Positions 8,747-16,492 of a stretch of DNA of 64,000 bases are shown here, piece by piece. Position numbers and translations under genes: made by a program. The first letter of the stretch is position 1, and each line of letters starts with the position of its first letter. Source of the stretch: Geomonas azotofigens (lineage in GTDB: Bacteria > Desulfobacterota > Desulfuromonadia > Geobacterales > Geobacteraceae); assembly GCF_018919395.1 (NCBI RefSeq), contig NZ_JAHLME010000001.1:992001-1056000 (forward strand), given 5' to 3'. Below the pieces are notes generated by a model. The model searched no databases and had not been told where the DNA came from. It was given only the letters and a program-made list of their open reading frames with translations.

Positions 8747-10234
8747 ATGACTACCACTAAAGTGACAGATCAAGAATGGGCCTTCCTGGAGACAGTGGCG
8801 CGCGCCGCTTTTGCCAATCCCTTTGGCGAGACGAGGGACGATCTCGATTTCGCCATCGGAGGGGCGCCGCGCGGTTCGTCGTCGGAAGAGATCCTCGATT
8901 CCGTGCTGACCCGGGTCGCGACGCAGGTGGAGAGCCTGAGCCGACGGGGCCTGGCGGATCTGCGGGGGCAGGGAGGCAACCGGCGCGAGGTGCTGCGCAG
9001 GTTCTGCCTGTTCCACGTCTTCCATCGCTACGTCGACCACTTCGACCGGCTCATCCAGGCGCAGTTGCACGAGGGCGACAAGCCCTGCCGTGTCGTCTTC
9101 GCCCGGCAGGCGCTGGAGGAACTCTCGGGTTTCGGCCTTACAGCGGAGGAGGCGGAGCGGACCTTCGCGGTATTTTACCAGCTGCGCCGCGCCTTCTACT
9201 TCATCAGGAACGGGCTGGTGGGGAGTTCCCCCTCCATGAAGGCGCTGCGCCGCCACCTCTGGGACTGCGTCTTCACCCACGACGTCCGCTGGTTCGAGGC
9301 GGGGCTGTGGAACCGCATGGAGGACTTTTCCATCCTGCTTCTCGGGGAGACCGGGACCGGCAAGGGGGCAGCGGCGGCGGCCATCGGGCGCTCCGGCTTC
9401 ATCCCCTACGATCCCGCCCGCAACGGCTTCACCGAGAGTTTCACCCGCAACTTCGTGGCCATCAACCTGTCCCAGTATTCCGAAGGCGTGCTTGAGTCGG
9501 AGCTTTTCGGGCACAAAAAAGGCTCCTTCACCGGCGCCGTCGAAAACCACGAGGGGCTTTTCAGCCGCTGCGCCCCGCACGGGGTCATCTTCCTGGACGA
9601 GATCGGCGACGTCAGCATCCCGGTGCAGATCAAGCTCTTGCAGGTGCTGCAGGAGCGGGTCTTCTTCCCGGTCGGGAGCCACGAGCCCAAGCGCTTCAGT
9701 GGCCGCATCGTGGCGGCGACCAACCGGCCTCTGGACGAGATGCTCATCAACGGCAAGTTCCGCGACGACCTCTACTACCGTCTTTGCTCCGACGTGGTCA
9801 CCATCCCGCCGCTGCGCGAGCGCCTCAAGGAGGAGCCCGAAGAGCTGGAGCACCTGCTGGATGCTATCCTGTGCCGCATCGCCGGGCAGCCGGTTTCCGC
9901 GCGCGAGCGGCAACTGGTGCAAAAGGTGTTGAAACGTGACTTGGGGCGGGATTACGAGTGGCCCGGCAACGTGAGGGAGCTGGAACAGGCCGTGAAGAGG
10001 ATCATCCTCACCGGTCGCTACCAGGGCGTGCAGCGGGAAAAGGGGAAGGGAGATGCGGTCGAGCGGCTGGTGTCCGGCCTCAGGGAGGGGACGCTCAACG
10101 CCGAGGAAGTCTTAGCCGCCTACTGCGGCCTGCTCTACGACAGCCACGGCACCTACGAAGAGGTCGCCCGCCGCACCCAGCTCGACCGGCGCACGGTGAA
10201 GAAGTATGTGCAGATGGGGAGGGTGAATAGTTAG
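8747..10234 (+). CDS. Sigma-54-dependent transcriptional activator with an unassigned N-terminal domain
   Basis: A 495-residue enhancer-binding protein. Residues 1-190 are a helical region I do not recognise. The AAA+ domain has Walker A GETGTGKG, the sigma-54 contact loop GSFTGA (Ser replaces the usual Ala), Walker B GVIFLDEIGD and WPGNVRELEQ. The C-terminal HTH is TYEEVARRTQLDRRTVKKYVQ. No receiver, GAF or PAS domain is evident, so the signal is unknown. I use the ATG at 8747; the TTG at 8711 is part of the promoter. It is divergent from the amidohydrolase/aas pair and convergent with mqsRA. Confidence 0.88.
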   Translation: MTTTKVTDQEWAFLETVARAAFANPFGETRDDLDFAIGGAPRGSSSEEILDSVLTRVATQVESLSRRGLADLRGQGGNRREVLRRFCLFHVFHRYVDHFDRLIQAQLHEGDKPCRVVFARQALEELSGFGLTAEEAERTFAVFYQLRRAFYFIRNGLVGSSPSMKALRRHLWDCVFTHDVRWFEAGLWNRMEDFSILLLGETGTGKGAAAAAIGRSGFIPYDPARNGFTESFTRNFVAINLSQYSEGVLESELFGHKKGSFTGAVENHEGLFSRCAPHGVIFLDEIGDVSIPVQIKLLQVLQERVFFPVGSHEPKRFSGRIVAATNRPLDEMLINGKFRDDLYYRLCSDVVTIPPLRERLKEEPEELEHLLDAILCRIAGQPVSARERQLVQKVLKRDLGRDYEWPGNVRELEQAVKRIILTGRYQGVQREKGKGDAVERLVSGLREGTLNAEEVLAAYCGLLYDSHGTYEEVARRTQLDRRTVKKYVQMGRVNS

Positions 10235-10235
10235 G

Positions 10236-10715
10236 CTAGGCAGGCCTTTCGGGGTCACGGGACGGGGACTGTTTTCCGGCGTTCGGGCGAGGGAGGAGAT
10301 CCCGAGCGAAGCGGCCCTGCAACGGCACCTCCTGCATTTCCTTGAGCAACTCGGGGTGCTTTTCGATAAGTTTCAGCAGTTTCACCACCGGAGCGGGGGG
10401 GCGGGTCTCGCCACGCTCGTAACGGGAAAAGGCCACTTTACCCACGCCGAACGCTTCCGCCAACTCGGACTGGGTCAGCTTTAACTCCTTCCTGATGCGC
10501 CTGATATAGGAGCTGACCTCCTCTTTGACCGTGCGCAGCATCGTCTCCTGCGCGTCTGTATAGCGTCGGTAGCTTTGGTCATCCCAGACCCCCTCGCCGC
10601 AGGCGGTGCAGAACTGGCCCTGCATTCCGCTCAAGGTCATTGATTCTCCTCTGTAGCTGAGGGTTTCTTCACGGACTTCCGTCACCATCTCGTTGCCGCA
10701 CGCTGGGCACTTCAT
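10236..10715 (-). CDS. mqsA: MqsA-family antitoxin (Zn-finger + HTH)
   Basis: A 159-residue protein. The N-terminal zinc domain has CPAC (Cys3, Cys6) and CTAC (Cys36, Cys39). A HTH-XRE domain follows: LKLTQSELAEAFGVGKVAFSRYERGETRPP. MqsA neutralises the MqsR RNase and represses the operon. The gene lies 9 bases after mqsR on the minus strand, the usual toxin-first order. AGAGG precedes the ATG at 10715; a GTG two codons upstream is less likely. E. coli MqsA has 131 residues; this one has an extra tail of about 25 residues rich in Arg, Pro and Ser. Confidence 0.9.
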   Translation of the reverse strand: MKCPACGNEMVTEVREETLSYRGESMTLSGMQGQFCTACGEGVWDDQSYRRYTDAQETMLRTVKEEVSSYIRRIRKELKLTQSELAEAFGVGKVAFSRYERGETRPPAPVVKLLKLIEKHPELLKEMQEVPLQGRFARDLLPRPNAGKQSPSRDPERPA

Positions 10716-10724
10716 ATCCACCTC

Positions 10725-11030
10725 TCATTTCTTCTTGAACTGGATCACGGGCGGGTGTCCCTGATGCCACGTTACCTTGACATATACGACAACCCCTGAG
10801 GCGGTTACACCATGATACACATCCTGCCATTGCCTGGGGTCGGCAAGGGTGGTCATGGATTTATAGAAATCGCACCTTTTCAACGCGCACACGACTTGCC
10901 GCATCTCCTTTTCTGTCAGCCCGAGAGCCAAGCCCCCGCGCAAAGCGGTTACCGTGAAAGGGCGGCTCTGCGGATCGGCCACTGTGGCCTGAATGAGTGA
11001 CAGCGGGTAATGTGGCGTGCGCTTCTCCAT
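10725..11030 (-). CDS. mqsR: MqsR-family mRNA interferase toxin
   Basis: A 101-residue RelE-fold toxin. It begins MEKRTPHYPL as in E. coli MqsR and contains the diagnostic CDFYKSMTTLADPRQWQDVYH, then VYVKVTWHQGHPPVIQFKKK. MqsR cleaves mRNA, at GCU in E. coli, and blocks translation under stress. Length matches the family, with no truncation. It is first in a two-gene operon with mqsA, and a promoter with an overlapping palindrome lies just upstream. Confidence 0.93.
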   Translation of the reverse strand: MEKRTPHYPLSLIQATVADPQSRPFTVTALRGGLALGLTEKEMRQVVCALKRCDFYKSMTTLADPRQWQDVYHGVTASGVVVYVKVTWHQGHPPVIQFKKK

Positions 11031-11037
11031 GCCAGAT

Positions 11038-11064
11038 GTTATACAGCTTCTATAAATTAGTCAA
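11038..11064 (-). promoter_or_regulatory. mqsRA promoter with overlapping palindrome
   Basis: On the minus strand TTGACT (11064-11059) and TATAAC (11043-11038) form a -35/-10 pair with a short 15-bp spacer. TTATA-CAGCTTC-TATAA (11039-11055) is an inverted repeat across the -10 and is a likely MqsA operator. Confidence 0.5.
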
Positions 11065-11309
11065 ATTGATAAAAACGGGATCTTAGCACCTCCTTTGCGC
11101 TGTGCGCACCGCCGCACTGTCCAGTACTTGGCCGGGTCCTCTACCGCAGGCAAATCGAAAAAACACGTTCAAAAACTTGAATATATTTGAGCCGCGTGCT
11201 ATGGTCGCTCCAGTTAAGTTCTTGAGATCATTGCTGTGCGTCGGCGCAAGCCGGCGCGGCGGTGGCTTCAGGAACGTGAGATGGAAAATTTTGTTATGAG
11301 GAGGAAGCA

Positions 11310-11618
11310 GTGAAGAAGATTCTTTATGCAGGTCTGTTGGCTGGTTTTGGGATCATGTCCGGTTGTGCCTCGCCCTTTCCGATGGGCGCCCTCTACACCG
11401 AATTGAAGCTTCCGGTCGCGGCGACCGCGAACGGCAGCGAGAAAAAGCACGGCGTGGCTGAGTGCAAGAGCGTGCTCGGGCTCGTCGCCACCGGCGACTG
11501 CAGCATCGAAACCGCCAAGAAAAACGGCGGGATCAGCAAGGTTTCCACCGTCGACTGGGAAGGGAAGAACATCCTGGGCCTTTTCGGCGAGTACAAGCTG
11601 CACGTCTACGGCGAATAA
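11310..11618 (+). CDS. TRL-like lipoprotein
   Basis: A 102-residue lipoprotein. The signal peptide ends in a lipobox (GIMSGC), and the mature part matches the TRL-like family: FPMGALYTELKLPV, then KHGVAECKSVLGLVATGDCSIETAKKNGGI and a C-terminal strand VDWEGKNILGLFGEYKLHVYGE. The GTG start follows GAGGAGGAAG. TRL-like proteins are small envelope lipoproteins of unknown role. The gene stands alone and a terminator follows. The 279 bases upstream (11031-11309) hold the mqsRA promoter and otherwise only AT-rich leader sequence. Confidence 0.8.
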   Translation: MKKILYAGLLAGFGIMSGCASPFPMGALYTELKLPVAATANGSEKKHGVAECKSVLGLVATGDCSIETAKKNGGISKVSTVDWEGKNILGLFGEYKLHVYGE

Positions 11619-11641
11619 GCAGGATAGAGATCAGAAAAATG

Positions 11642-11677
11642 AAGCCGGGCTCCCCAGGGATGCCCGGCTTTTTTTGT
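11642..11677 (+). terminator. Rho-independent terminator
   Basis: Stem AAGCCGGGC / GCCCGGCTT (11642-11650 / 11662-11670) followed by a T run. It separates the TRL gene from the convergent dehydrogenase. Confidence 0.9.
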
Positions 11678-11678
11678 G

Positions 11679-12626
11679 TCAGACCACCAGGTTGCGCGGG
11701 TGTCCGAGGACGAATCCTTCCACGTTCCCGATTACCTGCTCGGCGAGGGTGGCTGAAGAGCGGTCGCTGATCCAGGCGACGTGCGGCGTGACGATCAGGT
11801 TGGGCTGTTTCAGATCCAGCAAGGGGGATCCGTCCCGTGGCGGTTCCTGGGTCAGGACGTCGAGCCCCGCCCCCGCGATGACGCCCTCTTTGAGAGCCTG
11901 CGCCAGCGCCGCCTCGTCGAGCAGGCCGCCACGGCCGCAGTTGATCAGAATTGCGTGGCGCGGCATCAGCTTCAGTTCCGCCGCGCCGATCATGCCGCGG
12001 CTCTCCTCCGTGAGGGGGCACAAGAGCACCAGCACGTCGCTTTTGGCCAGGACCTCCTCGAAGGGGGTGCGGTCCGAACGCACCTCCGCGGCTCCCTTTC
12101 TCTCCGCGTAGAGCACCTCCATGCCGAAGGCCTCTCCCAGGGTCGCCACCGCGCTTCCCAGCGCGCCGACCCCGATGATGCCGAGGGTCGCACCGGAGAG
12201 GGAGCGGGGCATCGGCTCCACCTGCACCAGGTATCCTTCCGAACGCTGCCAGGCGCCTCCCTGGACCACGTCATGATAGGTGAGCAGGTTGCGCCGCAGG
12301 GCGAGGATCAGGGAGAAGACGTGCTCCGGCACGCTCACCGACCAGTTGCGCACGTTCACCACCGTGACCCCCTGGTGGCGGCAGGCGTCCAGGTCGACGT
12401 GGTCAACCCCGGTGGCGGCGACCGCGATCAGGCGCAGTTGCGGCAGCTCGGCCAGGTGTTCCGCGCTGATGGCGACCTGGTCCGTGATCGCGATGGTGGC
12501 GTCGGCAAGACGCCCCACCACGTCCTCGGGGCGGGTGTCCGGGTATTCCTGCCATTGGTGCGGGAAGCATGGGGGGCGCAGCGGCACCGAGATGCCGCCG
12601 CGGTCCAGAAAGACGATCCTCTCCAT
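11679..12626 (-). CDS. D-2-hydroxyacid dehydrogenase (glycerate/hydroxypyruvate reductase type)
   Basis: A 315-residue NAD-dependent 2-hydroxyacid dehydrogenase. The Rossmann motif is GIIGVGALGSAV. Catalytic Arg lies in INCGRGGLLDE, Glu in TQEPPRDG and His in TPHVAWIS. It most resembles hydroxypyruvate/glycerate reductases, which interconvert 2-keto acids and D-2-hydroxy acids. It is the last gene of the amino-acid operon: its ATG overlaps the stop of the universal stress gene (TGATG), so translation is coupled. In that setting it may reduce keto acids formed by deamination, but the substrate is not proven. Confidence 0.87.
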   Translation of the reverse strand: MERIVFLDRGGISVPLRPPCFPHQWQEYPDTRPEDVVGRLADATIAITDQVAISAEHLAELPQLRLIAVAATGVDHVDLDACRHQGVTVVNVRNWSVSVPEHVFSLILALRRNLLTYHDVVQGGAWQRSEGYLVQVEPMPRSLSGATLGIIGVGALGSAVATLGEAFGMEVLYAERKGAAEVRSDRTPFEEVLAKSDVLVLLCPLTEESRGMIGAAELKLMPRHAILINCGRGGLLDEAALAQALKEGVIAGAGLDVLTQEPPRDGSPLLDLKQPNLIVTPHVAWISDRSSATLAEQVIGNVEGFVLGHPRNLVV

Positions 12627-13423
12627 CAGTGCGACATGAGGACCGGGATGGTCATGTGGTGCAGCACGTGTTTGGCGACGTCGCCCAGCACGTAGTTGCC
12701 GAAATGGAGGTCGGCGTAGGCCCCCATCACCAGGAGGTCGCTCCCCTCGTCGGAGACGCGGTTCAACAAGACGTCGCCCACGTGCAGCTCGGTGACGAGG
12801 CTGGTCTCGACTTCGGCTGTGACGCCGTGCGCGGCGAGGTAGCGGCGCAGGCTCTCAAGGTCGGCCTCCTCCCCCTGGCTCGGGTTCACCTCGAAGATGT
12901 GGGTGGAAGATGCAGCCTTCAGGAAAGGTACGGCGTCGGTGAGCGCACGGGAGGATTCCCGCCCGGATTTCCAGGCCACCAGGACCTTGTCGCCGGTGCT
13001 GCTGTACTTGCCGGTGTAGGGGACGATCAGCACCGGCTTGCCCGAGCCGAAGACCACCTTCTCGGGGAGGAAATCAGTGGCGCGGCGCTCGGAGGAGCCG
13101 TGCTCGCTCTGCCCCACGACCACCAGGTCGGCGAAGGTGGCGTAGTGGTTGATCGCCTCGACCACCCCACCCAGCACCTTGGCGTCCACGGTCACCCATT
13201 CGCCCTTGACGTCGGCGGCGGCCGTCTTCTCGTTGAAAAGGCGCGCCAGCTCCTCGGTGGCGTCCTGGTCGTGTCCCCGGCGCAGCGGGATCAGGTGGTG
13301 CGGCTGCACGTTGAGCCCGATCACCCCGGCGCGGTGCCGCTTGGCGAGGTTGAGGGCGAGGTCGAGCCGGTCGGCCGAGTGGTCGGGATCATCCATGAAG
13401 ACAAGAATCTGTTTCAGCTCCAT
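12626..13423 (-). CDS. Universal stress protein with tandem UspA domains
   Basis: A 265-residue protein with two UspA domains. The first begins ELKQILVFMDDPDHSADRLDLALNLAKRH and ends in LVVVGQSEHGSS...GKPVLIVP. The second begins KVLVAWKSGRESSRAL and ends DLLVMGAYADLHFGNYVLG...IPVLMSH. UspA proteins bind nucleotides or act as stress chaperones. GGAGG lies before the ATG, inside the end of the GDH gene. Both ends overlap neighbouring genes by one base (TGATG), which links it firmly to the GDH operon. Confidence 0.9.
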   Translation of the reverse strand: MELKQILVFMDDPDHSADRLDLALNLAKRHRAGVIGLNVQPHHLIPLRRGHDQDATEELARLFNEKTAAADVKGEWVTVDAKVLGGVVEAINHYATFADLVVVGQSEHGSSERRATDFLPEKVVFGSGKPVLIVPYTGKYSSTGDKVLVAWKSGRESSRALTDAVPFLKAASSTHIFEVNPSQGEEADLESLRRYLAAHGVTAEVETSLVTELHVGDVLLNRVSDEGSDLLVMGAYADLHFGNYVLGDVAKHVLHHMTIPVLMSH

Positions 13424-16400
13424 CAGGTTGCGCCTCCTTGATAAACGAGCGTGTCGTGCTCGGTTGCTGGTGCTGCGGCTGTGGTCGGTAAAGCCTTTTC
13501 CAAGGTGGCGAAATTGCGCAAGAGGTGCCCCTTGATCATCTCCTTGAAGTCCGCCTCCTGGTCGCCGCGGTACACCAGCGACGAGGCGATCTCGGCAGCC
13601 AGGATGGCGTAGCGGCACTTGGCGGGGAGACGGTCCAGCCGGGTCCGGTATTCGGGCTCGCGCAGCATCGCGGGGAGGTGCGCCAGGATGGCCCGCTGGA
13701 ACACCTGCTCGTCGCACAGTTCCGGGTTTCTCTGGAAGAAGGAGAAGAGCCGCGCGTAGTGCCCATTGATCTCGTGGCTGATCGCCTCGGAGATCTCGGT
13801 GTAGGTGAAGCTGCTTCCCGCCTCGCGGTGGCGCCGGAAGATGAGCTGCGCCTCGTCGCGGGCCCGCTGCTCCAGGATCCGCAGCACGTCGGCCACGTAG
13901 CGTTCCTTGTGCTGCAGGAACTCCTCCTCGGAGAGCATCAGGTTGGCGATGATCTCGTAGGACGAGGAGATGACGCCGCACTTGTTGGCCGAGGCGTCGC
14001 GCATGATGACGATGCCGCGGCGCTGCATCTGGGTCCTCGCCTCGGGCGTGATGAAGGAGTTGGCCCCCTCCACGATGGCGCGGGTGGTGGGGGTGCCGTC
14101 CTCGCGGAAGAAGCGCGCCCAGTTCTCGGCGTCGATGGTCTCCGGGCGCCCGCCGGCCGGGATGAAGAGGTCGGTGGGGACCGAGAAGAGGAGGTTGCCG
14201 AACTCGCGGTGGAACTGGTCCGTGGTCACCCACTGCTCCTCGACGCCGAGGCCGGTGCTCACGGCGCGCTTGAAGAGCTCGCGCAGGCCGTCGGTGCGGC
14301 GCTGGTTGCGGTACAGGATGAAGCCGCCCGGGTGCAGGCGCGCGGGGTCGAAGGCGTCCAGGTCTTGCTTTAAGACGATGCGGGCGAGCTCCCCGTGGTC
14401 CATTCCTTCCGGGTCGAAGATGGCGCCGCTGCCGTCCAGGATCAGCTTGATGCAGGCCTGCGGGGAGCGCTCCAGCATGATACGCAGCGCGTTGCCGGCC
14501 ACGTCGCCGCTGGGGCCGCCGGTCAGCTTCACGCTGAAGCGGTCGCGCCGGATGTCGACGCCGAGTTCGCGCATGGTGGTCTCGGCGAACTGCATCACGC
14601 CGGTGGAGGTGACGCCGTACTCCTTGTGGTTGATCCCCACCCTTTTACTGGAGATGAGGCCGATGCCGAGCAGGTAGCCCCGTTTCAGCGACTGGCGCGC
14701 GATCATCTCGATCATCACGTCGTGCATGTTCTCGTCGGGGCCGATCTCGATCGGCTCGTCCTCGCCGTAGTAGTCGACCACGCGCGGGTCGCGGGCCCGG
14801 CCGCCGTCGGTGACGAAGATGTCCAAGAAGGCGTTGATGAAGCCGAACTGCAGCTTGTACAGGCGCTGCGTAGAGAGGTCGTGGGCTTCCAGGCGCGCGG
14901 CGTCCAGCACCACCACCATCTTGGAGCCCCCCTCGTAGATGTCCTTGTTCTTCAGGTGCTGGGTGTGGGCCAGCACGTACACCTCGCGGAAGAGGGTGCT
15001 CGCCGAGGTGACGTAATCGTCGCGGTTTTTGGTGATGATGGTGCGCCAGCCGCCGCGGGCGATGTCGGAGAAGCCGATGTGGTAGCCGCAGCCGTAGCGC
15101 CCGAAGAAGAAGGTGATCCTGAACGGGATCTCCGGCGGCAGGTCGGCGGTGAACTCCGGGGCGAGCTCGGCCAAGTAGGCCGGGTCGAGCCGGAACGCGA
15201 GCGCGTGCTTCTCGCGCACGTAGAAGTTGGTCTTCAGCGTATTGCGAATGAAGGCGATGGCGCAGCGGAAGATGGAGCGGCGCAAATCGTCGATGTAGCG
15301 ATGCCCGGTATTGTACGACTCGACGAAGCGGACCGTCTCCTCCAGGGTCTTCTTGTAGAACTCCTCGCGCAGGGAGAGTCCCGGCTGGAACCGGGTCCTG
15401 AACAGCTTGGCGAGCTGCAGGGCGATGTCCGGGTGGGAGTGGAACGCGAGCCTCACCTCCTCGTGGCTGAAGGGGTCGGGGTGGTGATGGGCCAGGTTGG
15501 TGTGGCAAAAGGCGATGAAAGCGTTGACGAGGCTCGCCTCCTCGCCGGTCATCACCTGGGTGGTGACGAACCTGCGGTAGGTCATGGAGGCGGTGGAGAG
15601 GATCTGGGTGTTGTATAGCTCCATCTGCAGCCGGTCGAAGAGCTCGCTCCCCTTGGACAGCAGCACCTCGTCGCCGCGCTTTCTGACGTAGAAGGTGCCG
15701 AGGAAGTAGGGGTGCACCCCGTTGGAGATGGTCAGGCAGTAGGCGCGCTTCACCCCGAAGTCGAGCCGGTTGAAGACCTCCATGGTCTGCAGCAGGAAGT
15801 CGTTCTGGGGCGGGTTGCCGACCGCGAAGAGGACGCGGGTCTCGGCGTCGGGACCCTGGTCCTCGGTCTGCTCGACGTCGAGGAAGATCCCCCCCTGGCG
15901 GTTACCCTCCTGGAAGACCCAGAGGATCTGGGCCACCCGGTTCGGGGGGGAGATCCGGACGTACTGCTCGTTGTTGAGCCAGAGTAACCGCAGCAGCGGA
16001 TCGAGCTGGTTCATGTCGAACAGCGGGTAGCGGCTTTGCAGCGCCTGGGCGATCCCCTCCCTGATGGCGGGGGGGATGACCGTCGCCGGCGCGTTGGCAA
16101 TCTCGCCGTGCTCCTTGCGGTCGAAGTCGAAGCGCTGCACCTCGAGCCCCTGGGTGAGCCCCGGTACCAAGCCGCTGGAGTGGGTGAACTCGGCGTAGGA
16201 GATGTCGCGCTCCTGCAGGGTGCGCAGGGTATCGTACAGGGAGCCGGGCTGGTTCAGGCGGGCGAGGATCAGCGTCCTGGCCCGGTCCGCCACGGTCAGC
16301 TTCTGGTTATGGGCCAACGTTCTCAGCCCCACCGCAAGCGCGTGCAGCGCCTCGGCTTCCTCCTGCATGGTGATGAAGAAGTAGGAATCCATCTGGCCCT

Positions 16401-16491
16401 GGAGCCAGGCGAGGTTCTCCCTGGTGCACCCCTCGTTGGCGCCGATCAGGCGGTCAACTGCAGCGAGCACATCCCTTTCGGCGGCACACAT
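13423..16491 (-). CDS. gdh: NAD-dependent glutamate dehydrogenase, large (about 115 kDa) class
   Basis: A 1022-residue enzyme, far longer than the 420-450 residues of common GDHs. The long N-terminal region fits the high-molecular-weight NAD-GDH class. The catalytic part shows the substrate region GGWRTIITKNRDDY, KDIYEGGSKMVVVLDAA, and the nucleotide-binding TGGPSGDVAGNAL. It deaminates glutamate to 2-oxoglutarate, ammonia and NADH. It starts two bases after the AOR stop, with GGGGAG inside the AOR end, and it overlaps the universal stress gene. In this cluster it would regenerate the amino acceptor used by the aminotransferase. Confidence 0.92.
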   Translation of the reverse strand: MCAAERDVLAAVDRLIGANEGCTRENLAWLQGQMDSYFFITMQEEAEALHALAVGLRTLAHNQKLTVADRARTLILARLNQPGSLYDTLRTLQERDISYAEFTHSSGLVPGLTQGLEVQRFDFDRKEHGEIANAPATVIPPAIREGIAQALQSRYPLFDMNQLDPLLRLLWLNNEQYVRISPPNRVAQILWVFQEGNRQGGIFLDVEQTEDQGPDAETRVLFAVGNPPQNDFLLQTMEVFNRLDFGVKRAYCLTISNGVHPYFLGTFYVRKRGDEVLLSKGSELFDRLQMELYNTQILSTASMTYRRFVTTQVMTGEEASLVNAFIAFCHTNLAHHHPDPFSHEEVRLAFHSHPDIALQLAKLFRTRFQPGLSLREEFYKKTLEETVRFVESYNTGHRYIDDLRRSIFRCAIAFIRNTLKTNFYVREKHALAFRLDPAYLAELAPEFTADLPPEIPFRITFFFGRYGCGYHIGFSDIARGGWRTIITKNRDDYVTSASTLFREVYVLAHTQHLKNKDIYEGGSKMVVVLDAARLEAHDLSTQRLYKLQFGFINAFLDIFVTDGGRARDPRVVDYYGEDEPIEIGPDENMHDVMIEMIARQSLKRGYLLGIGLISSKRVGINHKEYGVTSTGVMQFAETTMRELGVDIRRDRFSVKLTGGPSGDVAGNALRIMLERSPQACIKLILDGSGAIFDPEGMDHGELARIVLKQDLDAFDPARLHPGGFILYRNQRRTDGLRELFKRAVSTGLGVEEQWVTTDQFHREFGNLLFSVPTDLFIPAGGRPETIDAENWARFFREDGTPTTRAIVEGANSFITPEARTQMQRRGIVIMRDASANKCGVISSSYEIIANLMLSEEEFLQHKERYVADVLRILEQRARDEAQLIFRRHREAGSSFTYTEISEAISHEINGHYARLFSFFQRNPELCDEQVFQRAILAHLPAMLREPEYRTRLDRLPAKCRYAILAAEIASSLVYRGDQEADFKEMIKGHLLRNFATLEKALPTTAAAPATEHDTLVYQGGAT

Positions 16492-16492
16492 G

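Noticed and set aside
12626-14233. 535-residue minus-strand frame starting inside the GDH gene
   Set aside because: Its first half is GDH in the wrong frame; the real gene is the universal stress protein starting at 13423.
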